DNA of 64,000 nt from Fidelibacterota bacterium (GCA_018657495.1 JABHXA010000003.1:1-64000), one strand, 5' to 3'. Counted from the first letter of the stretch, positions 1 through 9,836 are shown. The notes: generated from the letters alone by a model not told the origin. Program-made: numbers and translations.

Positions 1-3000
1 ATTTTCTGAGTTTTTGTGAAATCACCAGCTTGCATCTTTACAATGTAAAGACCGCTTGAATGCGCTTCAGCATTCCAGGTAATTTGCTTAACACCTGCAG
101 TTTGCATATCATTTACAAGTACGGCAACCTGTCTACCAAGTGCATCATATATTGTAATCTGAACCATAGACTCGAATGGAATATCAAAGCTGATATTCGT
201 TACCGGGTTAAATGGATTCGGATATGCAGGTTTCAGTGAATATACATCAGGTACAAATAGAAGTTCTGCATCTGAACCACCGCCAAACCAGTCAGCAACG
301 GTACCAGATTTAACAACTACTATACCATCATAGTATATTTTCATGTCTTCTGTTAGACTTGAACCATTGGTTGTGAAGGCCAAAATAGTATTGTTATTAT
401 TATGGATTTCCCATCCAGCTGGAAGATTTGTTGAAAGTATATCAAATTCACCTTTGACGCTAATTTGTACACCGGCAACGGTTCCATCAGAACTTACATT
501 GATAATGCCATTTCCATATGATAAATTGGCGTTTGAGATAAAGTCACCTTTAGTTAATGTATCACCAAGGATATCATCAATAATCATGACAACATCAAGT
601 ACATCAATGCCACCATCACCATTTCTATCAGCAGCCCAAAGGTTAAAATCATTATATTCTACGTTATCAAGAATGATTCCAACTAAGAATACAACATCAA
701 GGACATCTATTTCGAAGTCACCGTTTATATCACCGGAAAATCCAGCAAATACAGAACCTGGTGTTGAATCGTCAGATTCATTTTCATTGACGTCAGTAGC
801 GGTAATCGTATAAGCATATTCACCACCTGAAGTGATTGTTTCGTCAACGAAATAACTTTCTGTAGAATATCCAACTATTTCACCATTTCTGTAAATGGTA
901 AAGTATTGGAAGTCAGCATCAAGAGCTTCATCCCAAACAATTTCTACAAGGCTTTCGTCGCTTAATGCCATGATACCATCTGGTACCATTGGTGCGAGAT
1001 TATCAAGTGAATAACCATCGGCAGGATCAGATGTGAATACATCGCCACCTTCTGAAAGTGCAAGTACAATAAAGCTGGTAAGAGCAGGATCTACAGAGGT
1101 AGAGTCAAATAATGTTGGTACAACCAACGAGTATCGACCACTGCCGTCTGCAGGCATATTTCCAACAAATGTCCATGTATCATCATATCCATCATATCTT
1201 TTTAATGAATAAGAATCAATTGGGTCATAACCAATGCCATCAGATGCAAAGGCATCCCAGATAACTTTCACCTGACCACCCTGATCATTTGGTATATCAT
1301 CAACAGCAACAATTTGGCCGTCCAGCGCACCATTCAAAAGAGCCTGGATGGAAACTTGCAATAATCCAACAGTGAAAGCAGGATTATGAATACCATGTGA
1401 ATGATCATAATATACATAGTCATAGTTATAAGCAGCTTTTAGCTCTGTAACTGTCCATGTATCATCTACATCATCATGAGGATCATAGGCATCAAAACCT
1501 TCTACGGCAGGAAGCATAGCGGCTAATGTTTCCATCAAACCTTCTACTTCATGCTGTAAACCTTCTGTGTCACCATCTCCATCATGATCGCCAATACCAT
1601 TTGCGAAAAATACTTTGGCATCAAAACTACCACCAATGTCTCCATGACAGCCTTCACAGGCAACCAGGTTATCAACTTCGTCATAAGCCATATTCCATGA
1701 ATGGCCACCCATGAGCATAATATTGCCATCATCATCGGTTAGATCACCGGCCATATGACAGTCAACACAAGAATTTTCTACACCTGATAAATGCGGTGAT
1801 GTGGGTATATTCATGCCAAATGTGATGGCATTTGTTGCTGCAAGCATATCCGCCTGTACGCCATAGTGAGGTCCATAATGACCATGAGGGCCATCAGTAT
1901 ATGTGTCTGCATCTCTGCGACTCATATGACAGTTCATGCATAAACGACCATATCCACCACCTTCTACTTCAAAACCATTTGAAAGTATTGTAGATTCTAC
2001 AGTTCTCATCTGGTGTGGATTATCCAATGCATGTGGATCATGGCACATTGCACATGAGAACGGAGATGTTTCATGTGAATTTACCTCATTACCCTCAACG
2101 TATTCGATAAAGCCTTCAGGAGTATGGCATCTTGCACAGCTACCTGACCAGGAGTCACGTGATGGAGGTGTAGCATGTCCAGAATAGTCCCATTGTTCAG
2201 GGAACGCATGATGGGTGCCAGAATCATGACACCAGGCGCAGTTGTCCGTTTCGAGACCTGCTACCATTTTTGAATCACTTGTATTACCAAAGTGAGCATT
2301 TCCAGGTCCATGGCAACTTTCACATTGAATATTTGCTCTGGCCATGGCATCTGGATAAAAACCGACGGCAAGATCAAAAACACCTTCAAAGAGGTGACCG
2401 TCTTCTGATCCATAATTGTCGACTAGATCTGTGGAGTCAGGATATACAAATCCCCAATCATCAAAACCTCCATTATTGGCATCTGGGTCATAACCTACAG
2501 TATGACAGCCAACACAATATCCGGCATAATGTGAACTTAATGTACCGTCCAAAGCTCTAGTCAGCATATCAGAATGACCGGTCTCTGCCCATGCATCTGC
2601 TTTTTCTGAGTGGCACATCCCACACATACCAGCTTCCATGCCCATATAGGTACCTGAATTAATACTTAGTGAATATGATAATTCACCATCCATAAATTCT
2701 ACCACATATGTTCCCACATGGGATGGAGTGAAAGTGACTACCTGTGTTGATTCATCCATGTTGAATGAGGTACCAAAATCAGCAGTAGAACCATCGGGAG
2801 CATCCGTGATAGTCCATACTGGTGCTGTTAAAACACCTTCATCAATTCTGGCTTGAAAATACATTTGGGTCTCAACACCAACATTGAGAAGACCGTTATA
2901 CGCTCTGTCAAAGATATCTTCGGCATCTACCTCAGTATCTCTTGGCGAAACCCCATATGTACCCACATATAGTGATTGCGATGATGCAACCGCAAACATT

Positions 3001-3038
3001 GTTAAAATAATAAATAAACTCATAACTTTTGTTCTCAT
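1..3038 (-). CDS. Exported nonaheme c-type cytochrome with dockerin-like and T9SS sorting domains (3' end off window)
   Basis: The frame is open from an ATG at 3038 (AAGGAG six bases upstream) to the window edge, about 1012 codons; probably only a few C-terminal residues are missing. The N-terminus is a signal peptide (MRTKVMSLFIILTMFAVASSQ). Nine CxxCH haem sites are visible near residues 139, 175, 239, 267, 301, 329, 367, 424 and 461 (CGMCH, CVGCH, CESCH, CAWCH, CARCH, CAMCH, CMNCH, CVDCH, CEGCH). A fibronectin-III-like stretch follows (about 680-760), then a dockerin-like pair of calcium loops (about 768-825). A T9SS-type sorting domain begins near residue 939 with YPNPFNP. The role is likely electron transfer at or outside the outer membrane; electron donor and acceptor are unknown. 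The haem count and domain order are seen; the export route is inferred. Confidence 0.9.
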   Translation of the reverse strand, partial: MRTKVMSLFIILTMFAVASSQSLYVGTYGVSPRDTEVDAEDIFDRAYNGLLNVGVETQMYFQARIDEGVLTAPVWTITDAPDGSTADFGTSFNMDESTQVVTFTPSHVGTYVVEFMDGELSYSLSINSGTYMGMEAGMCGMCHSEKADAWAETGHSDMLTRALDGTLSSHYAGYCVGCHTVGYDPDANNGGFDDWGFVYPDSTDLVDNYGSEDGHLFEGVFDLAVGFYPDAMARANIQCESCHGPGNAHFGNTSDSKMVAGLETDNCAWCHDSGTHHAFPEQWDYSGHATPPSRDSWSGSCARCHTPEGFIEYVEGNEVNSHETSPFSCAMCHDPHALDNPHQMRTVESTILSNGFEVEGGGYGRLCMNCHMSRRDADTYTDGPHGHYGPHYGVQADMLAATNAITFGMNIPTSPHLSGVENSCVDCHMAGDLTDDDGNIMLMGGHSWNMAYDEVDNLVACEGCHGDIGGSFDAKVFFANGIGDHDGDGDTEGLQHEVEGLMETLAAMLPAVEGFDAYDPHDDVDDTWTVTELKAAYNYDYVYYDHSHGIHNPAFTVGLLQVSIQALLNGALDGQIVAVDDIPNDQGGQVKVIWDAFASDGIGYDPIDSYSLKRYDGYDDTWTFVGNMPADGSGRYSLVVPTLFDSTSVDPALTSFIVLALSEGGDVFTSDPADGYSLDNLAPMVPDGIMALSDESLVEIVWDEALDADFQYFTIYRNGEIVGYSTESYFVDETITSGGEYAYTITATDVNENESDDSTPGSVFAGFSGDINGDFEIDVLDVVFLVGIILDNVEYNDFNLWAADRNGDGGIDVLDVVMIIDDILGDTLTKGDFISNANLSYGNGIINVSSDGTVAGVQISVKGEFDILSTNLPAGWEIHNNNNTILAFTTNGSSLTEDMKIYYDGIVVVKSGTVADWFGGGSDAELLFVPDVYSLKPAYPNPFNPVTNISFDIPFESMVQITIYDALGRQVAVLVNDMQTAGVKQITWNAEAHSSGLYIVKMQAGDFTKTQK

Positions 3039-3772
3039 ACAGTTCTCCTTTGATTCAATAGAATTGTTATATATGTATCTTTATGGAATACAACGATACA
3101 TAAAAATTACTTATATAATTATTAGTTTAATAATAGTTATTTATATCTTTATGTCCTTTATTTTAAATATTGTATATCATATTATTATTATAATTGATAT
3201 ATCTATGTATCTACATCTCTACTTCTATATGATTTAGTCAAAATATATTTATATTACTATTAAAAGAGCATTATGTCTATAATTTAATATCTATAGAATA
3301 ATATTTGATTTATGCTTTTATTTCTTAATTATTTATGTTTTAATTTCTTAAATATTGAAGTGAATTTATTCAGAAAAACTAACGAGATGCCAAATGCTGT
3401 GTCAATGAGTTAAACTGCTTCATTTTCAGGCAAATCAGAAAGTGGAAATTATTTTATAGGTTACAAATCAATAATTTTCTTGATTTATTCCGTTTTCTAA
3501 TGAAATTACCGCTTCAACTGAGACCTTATATATATGGAGGTAATGCATTGACTTTATTCCCCAATTATTTAATAAACAAATACCAGCCCAATGATATTTA
3601 TCTATTTATTCTCTTTTTAGAAAAGAATTTCAATTAATTATAAAAATTTCCTTATTTTTCTGTCTTTGAAACATAGATACTTCGTTTTAAATTGACGGGC
3701 TTTATTCAAAGCAGATTATATATTTTGATAATTATTTTTAATTTCTAACCATTAACTAAAGTAGAAAAAGTT
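3039..3772. other. AT-rich divergent intergenic region, no gene seen
   Basis: These 734 bases separate the minus-strand cytochrome gene from plus-strand secD. Bases 3060-3360 are extremely AT-rich with short ATT/TAT runs. No ORF with a ribosome binding site, no RNA gene and no strong hairpin were found. A Bacteroidetes-style promoter candidate for secD lies at its right side. The left side must hold the cytochrome promoter, which I could not pinpoint. Confidence 0.6.
3665..3694 (+). promoter_or_regulatory. Candidate promoter for secDF (TTTG-N19-TAAATTG)
   Basis: TTTG at 3665-3668 is followed after 19 bases by TAAATTG at 3688-3694. The known Bacteroidetes consensus is TTTG at -33 and TAnnTTTG at -7 with about 19-21 bases between, so the fit is close but one base short in the -7 box. 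It would give a leader of roughly 70 bases. This is a pattern match only. Confidence 0.35.
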
Positions 3773-5713
3773 ATGTTAAAAAATGTTGGAACCAGATGGT
3801 TTATCATAGGAATGGTTATGTTGTTATCAGCATACAAACTATACCCGACCATTCAGTACTATAAATTAAGCGAAGAAGAAAAAGATGTCATTAAGCTTGA
3901 AGAACCCGCCGCCCTCAAGGCATTGCACAAACAGGCAATAAACCTTGGCCTCGATTTACAAGGTGGTATGCATGTTATTCTTGAAGTTGACATTCCCATT
4001 CTTGCTCAGAATCTCTCAGATGATAAAACCGGCGAACTACTCCAGGCAATTAAAGCGGCCGAGAAAGTTTCCACGACCCAGAGAACTGACTTCTTTGATG
4101 AATTAAAGGTTCTTGTCGATGTAAATAATATTAAACTGGTCAAATATTATTCCGACCTGGATGGCTTAACCGGAAAATCAAATGAAAATGTTTTCTCCGC
4201 ATTGAGAGAACATGCTGAAAACGCTGTGAACAGCGCTTTGGAGATCATCAGAAATCGTGTTGATGAATTTGGCGTATCCGAGCCGACAATTCAGAAGTCC
4301 GGCCGAAACCGAATTATTGTTGAATTGGCTGGTGTAAAAGATACTGAAAGAGCAAGGAATCTCTTACAAAGAACAGCTCTACTCGAATTCAAACTTGTAA
4401 AAACAGGACAGGACCTTCAGGGCGTCATTGAAAAAATAGACGCTTTATTGGTTTCCAGTGGAGAATTTGCTTTAGAAGATAGTGCAGAGGCCCAAACACC
4501 TGATGCAGTTATTGAAGAGTCAGATTCTCTATTCGCTGAGGCCGACACTACAGAAAGTCAAGATTCCATTGAAGATATTTTTGATGAGCTCGATGATGAA
4601 GAACAAGATTTAGATATATTTACCACATCTTCCGAAATTCTGGCGACAAAGCCGTTTTCTGGATACTTGCGTGGCTTTCCAACTGGATTGGGCGTTGTAT
4701 CAGACGAAATAAATAAGTTTTCTGCATTGCTTGAAAGAGAAGATGTCTTATCAGAAGTTCCAAAGGATGGGCAATTACTCTGGGGCAATAAAAATCAAAT
4801 TGCTGCCCTTGAAGATGGTACTACAGTTGTATACAGAAATATTTATTATGTCAAAAAAGAAGCTGTACTCACTGGCGGTGTAGTCACCGATGCCCGGGCT
4901 TCTACCGGTCCAATTGGCTCAGATGTTTCTGGTCAACCAGTAGTAAACCTCACAATGAACTCGGAGGGATCTAAAAACTGGTCTCGTTTTACCGGCGCCA
5001 ATATTGAGCGAAACGTTGCTATTGTCCTGGATAATAAAGTTTATATGGCCCCAGTTATCAGAGATAGAATCCCTGGCGGTCGAACTCAGATAAGTGGCTT
5101 GGATGATATCGACGAAGCCAAGGATATCGGAAATGTACTTCGCGCTGGTAAATTGCCTGCCCCGGTAAATATCATTGAAGAACGAACGATTGGTCCATCT
5201 TTGGGACAAGACTCAATTGATGCTGGTATAAAAGCATTATTTATTGGATTTGTTATGGTTATCATTTTTATGATCTTTTATTATCATGGTGCAGGTGTGC
5301 TTGCCAACTTAGCGTTGTTCCTGAATATTTTCCTCGTTCTGGCAGTACTGGCAATGTTGAATGCTACATTAACTCTTCCCGGTTTGGCAGGATTAATTCT
5401 TACTATCGGTATGGCCGTAGATGCAAATGTGATCATCTTTGAAAGAATTCGTGAAGAGCTGGATAAAGGGAAAACCGTTAAAGCTGCCATCGACTCAGGT
5501 TATGAAAGAGCCTTCACAACTATTTTTGATGCGAATGTAACCACTCTCATCGCTGCATTTGTTCTGGCCTGGATCGGATCCGGACCTATCAAAGGTTTTG
5601 CAGTGACATTAAGTGCCGGTATCATTTGTTCATTGTTCTCGGCCGTATTTATTACGAGATCCGTATTTATGTTATTTGGAAATAAAAAACCCATACAGAA
5701 ATTGAGTATATAA
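3773..5713 (+). CDS. secD: Protein translocase subunit SecD
   Basis: SecD works with SecF and SecYEG and uses the proton gradient to pull preproteins across the inner membrane. The 646-residue product has a first membrane helix (about residues 8-27) and the P1 signature GLDLQGG at 59-65. The periplasmic head is followed by the C-terminal membrane block with the conserved GMAVDANVIIFERIREE segment. The gene ends two bases before secF, so the two are co-transcribed. Odd: a very acidic, low-complexity stretch lies at about residues 233-283, rich in D, E and S, inside the periplasmic part; compact SecD proteins lack it. The Shine-Dalgarno is weak. Identification is secure. Confidence 0.97.
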   Translation: MLKNVGTRWFIIGMVMLLSAYKLYPTIQYYKLSEEEKDVIKLEEPAALKALHKQAINLGLDLQGGMHVILEVDIPILAQNLSDDKTGELLQAIKAAEKVSTTQRTDFFDELKVLVDVNNIKLVKYYSDLDGLTGKSNENVFSALREHAENAVNSALEIIRNRVDEFGVSEPTIQKSGRNRIIVELAGVKDTERARNLLQRTALLEFKLVKTGQDLQGVIEKIDALLVSSGEFALEDSAEAQTPDAVIEESDSLFAEADTTESQDSIEDIFDELDDEEQDLDIFTTSSEILATKPFSGYLRGFPTGLGVVSDEINKFSALLEREDVLSEVPKDGQLLWGNKNQIAALEDGTTVVYRNIYYVKKEAVLTGGVVTDARASTGPIGSDVSGQPVVNLTMNSEGSKNWSRFTGANIERNVAIVLDNKVYMAPVIRDRIPGGRTQISGLDDIDEAKDIGNVLRAGKLPAPVNIIEERTIGPSLGQDSIDAGIKALFIGFVMVIIFMIFYYHGAGVLANLALFLNIFLVLAVLAMLNATLTLPGLAGLILTIGMAVDANVIIFERIREELDKGKTVKAAIDSGYERAFTTIFDANVTTLIAAFVLAWIGSGPIKGFAVTLSAGIICSLFSAVFITRSVFMLFGNKKPIQKLSI

Positions 5714-5715
5714 TT

Positions 5716-6609
5716 ATGAGACTATTTAAAAATGTCAATATAGATTTTATCGGTAAAAGAAAAGCCGCAGCATTCCTGTCAATGCTTCTTTTGCTGATAG
5801 GACTTGTATCTGTTGTTATAAACAAAGGACTTGCATTATCAATTGATTTTACCGGTGGTACTATTGTGCAACTTAGGTTCGATGAATTAATGGAAATATC
5901 GGAAGCCCGTTCAATTTTATCTGAAAATGGATTTGAGAATGTGGATATCACAACTATTGGAGCCATTGAGGATAATGAAATTCTAATAAAAACTCAGCTC
6001 ACCGGTGCCAATCTTAAGGAAAAATTGGATAATGCCTTTTCCAGCAAGAATTATGAAACGAGAAGAGTTGAACAAGTCGGCCCGAAGATTGGTAATGAAC
6101 TGAGAACGGATGCTGTGCGTTCCATCGGTGTCGCATTGCTTTTGATTCTGATTTACATTGGATTCAGATTTGACTTTTATTATGCTATAGGCAGTGTTGC
6201 TGCGCTGATTCATGATATATTGATAACACTTGGTTTGTTTGCTGTTTTTCAATTTGAGGTAAACCTTACAACTGTAGCTGCTTTTCTGACAATCGTTGGA
6301 TATTCCCTCAACGATACCATCGTGGTATTTGATCGAATACGCGAGAATATTAAAATTAATGCCCGCGATAAATTGGAATTCATTGTCAATAAGTCTTTGA
6401 ATGCCACCCTCAGCAGGACAGTGATTACATCCTTTACAACCTTAATGGTTGTAGCAGTATTATATCTGGGAGGATTGGAAACAATAAAACTATTCGCCCT
6501 GGCCTTACTCTTTGGTATTCTAATCGGGACATTTTCATCTATCTTTGTGGCAAGTCCTGTAATGATATTTTTCGAAAATCGGGCTGGAAGAAAACTGGCG
6601 AAGAAATAG
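5716..6609 (+). CDS. secF: Protein translocase subunit SecF
   Basis: This is the partner of SecD in the proton-driven SecDF complex. The 297-residue product has the expected size, an N-terminal membrane helix, the SIDFTGGTIVQL motif near residue 40 and the C-terminal block with SLNDTIVVFDRIRENIK. It starts two bases after the secD stop and is followed by a strong terminator, so secDF form a two-gene operon. Nothing unusual was seen. Confidence 0.97.
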   Translation: MRLFKNVNIDFIGKRKAAAFLSMLLLLIGLVSVVINKGLALSIDFTGGTIVQLRFDELMEISEARSILSENGFENVDITTIGAIEDNEILIKTQLTGANLKEKLDNAFSSKNYETRRVEQVGPKIGNELRTDAVRSIGVALLLILIYIGFRFDFYYAIGSVAALIHDILITLGLFAVFQFEVNLTTVAAFLTIVGYSLNDTIVVFDRIRENIKINARDKLEFIVNKSLNATLSRTVITSFTTLMVVAVLYLGGLETIKLFALALLFGILIGTFSSIFVASPVMIFFENRAGRKLAKK

Positions 6610-6651
6610 TTTTCATTAATTAAAATTATTCCAAAGAACTTTACTTAAAAA

Positions 6652-6678
6652 ACTCCGAAATTATTCGGAGTTTTTTTT
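6652..6678 (+). terminator. Rho-independent terminator after secF
   Basis: ACTCCGAA (6652-6659), a four-base loop, then TTCGGAGT (6664-6671) and a run of T. The 8-bp perfect stem and U-tract fit an intrinsic terminator 42 bases after the secF stop, separating secDF from purA. Confidence 0.9.
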
Positions 6679-6708
6679 ATTATTTTAATCTATAACAAAA
6701 GGCAGTAT

Positions 6709-7986
6709 ATGGCTATTACATCCATTATCGGTGGTCAATGGGGAGACGAAGGCAAAGGGAAAATTGTAGATATTCTCAGTGAAAATGTTGATATTGTTGC
6801 CCGGTTTCAAGGTGGAGCGAACGCTGGTCACACCGTTATTATAGAGGGCAATAAAATAGTCCTGCACCAGATCCCCTCCGGTATCTTGCATCCTGAATGT
6901 AAATGTATTCTTGGCAATGGAATGGTTGTGGACCCCGTCGGTTTGTTTGAAGAAATTCGTATGGTTGAGGATCAAGGAATCGAAACGGCAAATAGAATTC
7001 TTCTTTCCCTCACCACCCATATCGTAACACCAATTCATAAAGCCATAGATAAAACCTCCGAAGATGCAACGAATCAAAAAATTGGTACAACCTGCAAGGG
7101 AATTGGACCAGCCTACATGGATAAAATTACGCGAAAAGGTATTCGCGCCCATGATCTGCTTGATTTGCCATCATTAAAACAAACAATTGATCACCGACTC
7201 TCTGAAGCAATAAAAAATAACGAGGTCTCTAAGTCAGCAGTCAATCAGATAAACGCCGATCTGAAACAATTTTATGAATGTGTACCTGCAATTGCTGAAC
7301 TAGTATCCGATACTTTCCAGTATTTGCATTCTATCATTCATCAAGGAAAAAATGTCATTATTGAAGGAGCTCAGGGCACCTTATTAGATATTGATCACGG
7401 AACATACCCATTTGTTACTTCCTCCTCGCCAAATAATGGCGGAATAACTACAGGGCTTGGTATTCCTCAATCACATTTAGATCGAAAAATTGGTATTTTT
7501 AAGGCCTATACTACCCGGGTAGGGAAAGGACCATTTCCCACTGAACTATTTGATGGTGATGGTGATAAACTTGGAAAATTAGGTCATGAATTTGGTGCAA
7601 CAACAGGACGACCACGAAGATGCGGCTGGTTTGATGGAGTTGCAGCCAGGTATAGTTGCCTGGTGAATGGTTTCACCGAAATTGCCCTTACTAAACTTGA
7701 TATTCTTGATAATTTTGATGAAATAAAGGTATGTACTGCATATGAACTCGATGGAAAATTAATTAAAAACTTCTCTGAGGTAATTTATAAACTTGATCAA
7801 GTGACACCTATTTATGAATCCCTCACCGGATGGAGTAATCCTGTCGAAAATATTGATCATATTGATAATCTTTCAAACCGGGCAGGACAATATATCCATT
7901 TTCTTGAGGAGTTGGTAGACACACCAATAAAGCTTGTTTCCAGCGGTCCGGAAAGGCATCAAATTTTTACCAGAGAAATTTCCTGA
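6709..7986 (+). CDS. purA: Adenylosuccinate synthetase
   Basis: This cytosolic enzyme joins IMP and aspartate with GTP to make adenylosuccinate, the first step from IMP to AMP. The 425-residue product has the family's usual length and opens with the GTP/IMP loop GGQWGDEGKGK (residues 8-18). It also shows the NAGHTV segment, GAQGTLLDIDHGTYPFVTSSS and the arginine-rich TGRPRRCGWFD loop. The ATG has an AAGG about seven bases upstream. It begins 30 bases after the secF terminator and probably has its own promoter. purB is not in the window. Confidence 0.97.
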   Translation: MAITSIIGGQWGDEGKGKIVDILSENVDIVARFQGGANAGHTVIIEGNKIVLHQIPSGILHPECKCILGNGMVVDPVGLFEEIRMVEDQGIETANRILLSLTTHIVTPIHKAIDKTSEDATNQKIGTTCKGIGPAYMDKITRKGIRAHDLLDLPSLKQTIDHRLSEAIKNNEVSKSAVNQINADLKQFYECVPAIAELVSDTFQYLHSIIHQGKNVIIEGAQGTLLDIDHGTYPFVTSSSPNNGGITTGLGIPQSHLDRKIGIFKAYTTRVGKGPFPTELFDGDGDKLGKLGHEFGATTGRPRRCGWFDGVAARYSCLVNGFTEIALTKLDILDNFDEIKVCTAYELDGKLIKNFSEVIYKLDQVTPIYESLTGWSNPVENIDHIDNLSNRAGQYIHFLEELVDTPIKLVSSGPERHQIFTREIS

Positions 7987-8016
7987 TCATTAGACACAAA
8001 TCAGATATTACCATTA

Positions 8017-8658
8017 ATGATTGACTGCTGCCAATGTAAAGGAATCGAATCGCAGTTTGATTATAAGGGTGCGAAAAAAGAACAGAATAAATATTTCCGA
8101 AAAGGACCTCGTAAAACGACACTGGAACTGATCAATCGTATTTCTAATAAAAATATAAATGGTAATACCCTCCTGGATGTTGGTGGTGGTGTGGGCATTA
8201 TTCAGTATGAACTTTTAAAAAACGGCATCTCAAAAGCCGTCAGTATCGATGCCTCATCGGGATATCATAAAATAGCCGTCGAAACAGCTGAAAAACTTAA
8301 TCTCAATGACGCAATTACAAATATTCACGGTGATTTTGCCGATGATAATATTAATCCGGATCCGGTGGATATTGTTACTTTGGACAGGGTAATCTGCTGT
8401 TATCCTGACATGAAACATCTTGTCGAAAAATCAGCAAATGCCTGTAAGCATATTTACGGTCTCGTTTTTCCCCGGGAAACATTTTTGTTTAAGCTTGGCA
8501 TTCCGATTATAAACTTCATTATGAAAATTCGCAAGATTCCTTTTCGGGTATTTCTACACAAAACAGATGAAGTGCATTCAATCATGAGTGATAACAGATT
8601 TTCTCTAAAGGATGAGTACCATTCACTCCTCTGGCAGGTGAAAATATATGAAAAATGA
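8017..8658 (+). CDS. Class I SAM-dependent methyltransferase
   Basis: The 213-residue product carries the SAM-binding motif I LLDVGGGVG near residues 52-60 and a motif-II-like acidic turn (SIDASSGY). Its N-terminus has three close cysteines (C4, C5, C7), a feature I associate with a family of small-molecule methyltransferases sometimes mislabelled as magnesium-protoporphyrin methyltransferase; no bacteriochlorophyll genes are nearby. The stop overlaps the start of the next methyltransferase gene by 11 bases, so the two are probably translated together. Substrate is unknown. Confidence 0.8.
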   Translation: MIDCCQCKGIESQFDYKGAKKEQNKYFRKGPRKTTLELINRISNKNINGNTLLDVGGGVGIIQYELLKNGISKAVSIDASSGYHKIAVETAEKLNLNDAITNIHGDFADDNINPDPVDIVTLDRVICCYPDMKHLVEKSANACKHIYGLVFPRETFLFKLGIPIINFIMKIRKIPFRVFLHKTDEVHSIMSDNRFSLKDEYHSLLWQVKIYEK

Positions 8659-9319
8659 AAATTCTGATTCCGCCTTTGAATTCAACCAATTGTATAAAAC
8701 CAACAATGCAATATTCGGGACCTCTGCTGAACCTCTTTTAAAAAAATATTATACAATAATTGACAAAAAACTGCCTGTGCTCGATATTGGCTGTGGACAG
8801 GGCCGTAATAGTTTTTTTCTTCATGATATGGGAATTACAGTAATTCCCATCGATCCAAGTATTTCTGCCATTGAATCTTTTCAATCTCATGTATCAAAAA
8901 AGGGGATTGCTCTTCAATCAATACCGGTTTCTTTTAGCGATTTTTCCCCATCCCATAACCATTATTCGGCAATTATGGTTTTTGGTCTTATACCTGTATT
9001 ATCAATTGATGAAATACAATTGTTGGTGAAAAAATTAAGGGATTGGACCAAATCCAAAAGTATCATTTTCATCAGCGCTTTTACTACCCATGATGATTCG
9101 TATGATTATTGGTCCAATTCTGGTCATCGCATCGGCCATCATTCCTATCAATTAAAAAATAAACAGATTAGGACATTTCTTAAAATAAATGAACTTATAT
9201 CCTATTTTCCAGAATATGAGAAAATCTTTCAATATGAAGGATTTGGTCCCCGACATCACCATGGTAACGGCATTAAAGAGCGTCACTCTATATCTGAGTT
9301 AGTTTTGAGAAGGATATAA
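8648..9319 (+). CDS. Class I SAM-dependent methyltransferase, second of a pair
   Basis: The 223-residue product has a clear Rossmann motif I, LDIGCGQGRN at residues 45-54, followed by an acidic beta-2 end (PIDPS). The general shape recalls TehB/Methyltransf-type small-molecule enzymes. A His-rich C-terminal segment (GPRHHHGNG) is noticeable and may be family specific. It overlaps the preceding methyltransferase by 11 bases and sits 25 bases ahead of the SRPBCC gene, suggesting a three-gene unit. Substrate cannot be told from sequence. Confidence 0.8.
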   Translation: MKNENSDSAFEFNQLYKTNNAIFGTSAEPLLKKYYTIIDKKLPVLDIGCGQGRNSFFLHDMGITVIPIDPSISAIESFQSHVSKKGIALQSIPVSFSDFSPSHNHYSAIMVFGLIPVLSIDEIQLLVKKLRDWTKSKSIIFISAFTTHDDSYDYWSNSGHRIGHHSYQLKNKQIRTFLKINELISYFPEYEKIFQYEGFGPRHHHGNGIKERHSISELVLRRI

Positions 9320-9344
9320 TGTCAATATTTACAAAAGGACAAAT

Positions 9345-9836
9345 ATGAATGAAAAAATAATCAATGGGAATGTCATTTGTGATGGGTCAATCGAGGATGT
9401 ATGGCAGGCCTGGACCACCGAGGAAGGAGCTATGACCTTTTTTGCACCGGCATGTAAAATCAACCTTCAGATTGGCGGTGCCTATGAAATGTATTTTAAT
9501 CCTGATGGAGAATCTGGACAGAGAGGTGGTGAAGGATTGACAATATTAGCATTTCAACATCTAAAAATGTTATCATTCACCTGGAATGCCCCTCCCAATA
9601 TACCTTTGGTTAGACGTCAATTTACATCCGTAGTTATTCGTTTTGAAAAGCTCAATTTGAAGCAAACTCGATGTAGTCTGTTTCATTCTGGATGGGGTGA
9701 GGGTGGTGAATGGGATGAAGCATTTGAATATTTTTCATCTGCCTGGTTGAAAGTTGTTTTACCGAGACTGGTATATCGCTTTAAAAATGGTCCAATTGAC
9801 TGGAATAATCTACCCGATCTTAATAATGCCAGTTAG
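9345..9836 (+). CDS. SRPBCC/AHSA1-like domain protein
   Basis: The 163-residue product looks like an Aha1/SRPBCC domain: the N-terminal VWQAWTTEEGAMTFFAP stretch, the GGAYEMYF strand and the late SSAWLKVVLPRL helix match that family's START-like cavity fold. Members bind hydrophobic ligands or act with ArsR regulators; no regulator is adjacent here. AGGA precedes the ATG. It is the last gene of the run starting at purA or 8017. Function unknown. Confidence 0.7.
   Translation: MNEKIINGNVICDGSIEDVWQAWTTEEGAMTFFAPACKINLQIGGAYEMYFNPDGESGQRGGEGLTILAFQHLKMLSFTWNAPPNIPLVRRQFTSVVIRFEKLNLKQTRCSLFHSGWGEGGEWDEAFEYFSSAWLKVVLPRLVYRFKNGPIDWNNLPDLNNAS

Noticed and set aside
343..813. Plus-strand open frame of 156 codons opposite the cytochrome gene
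   Set aside because: It is a shadow of the minus-strand gene, which has haem, dockerin and sorting motifs in frame.
3060..3240. ATT/TAT-rich tract as a replication origin
   Set aside because: No DnaA boxes or origin-linked genes (dnaA, dnaN, gidA) are present.
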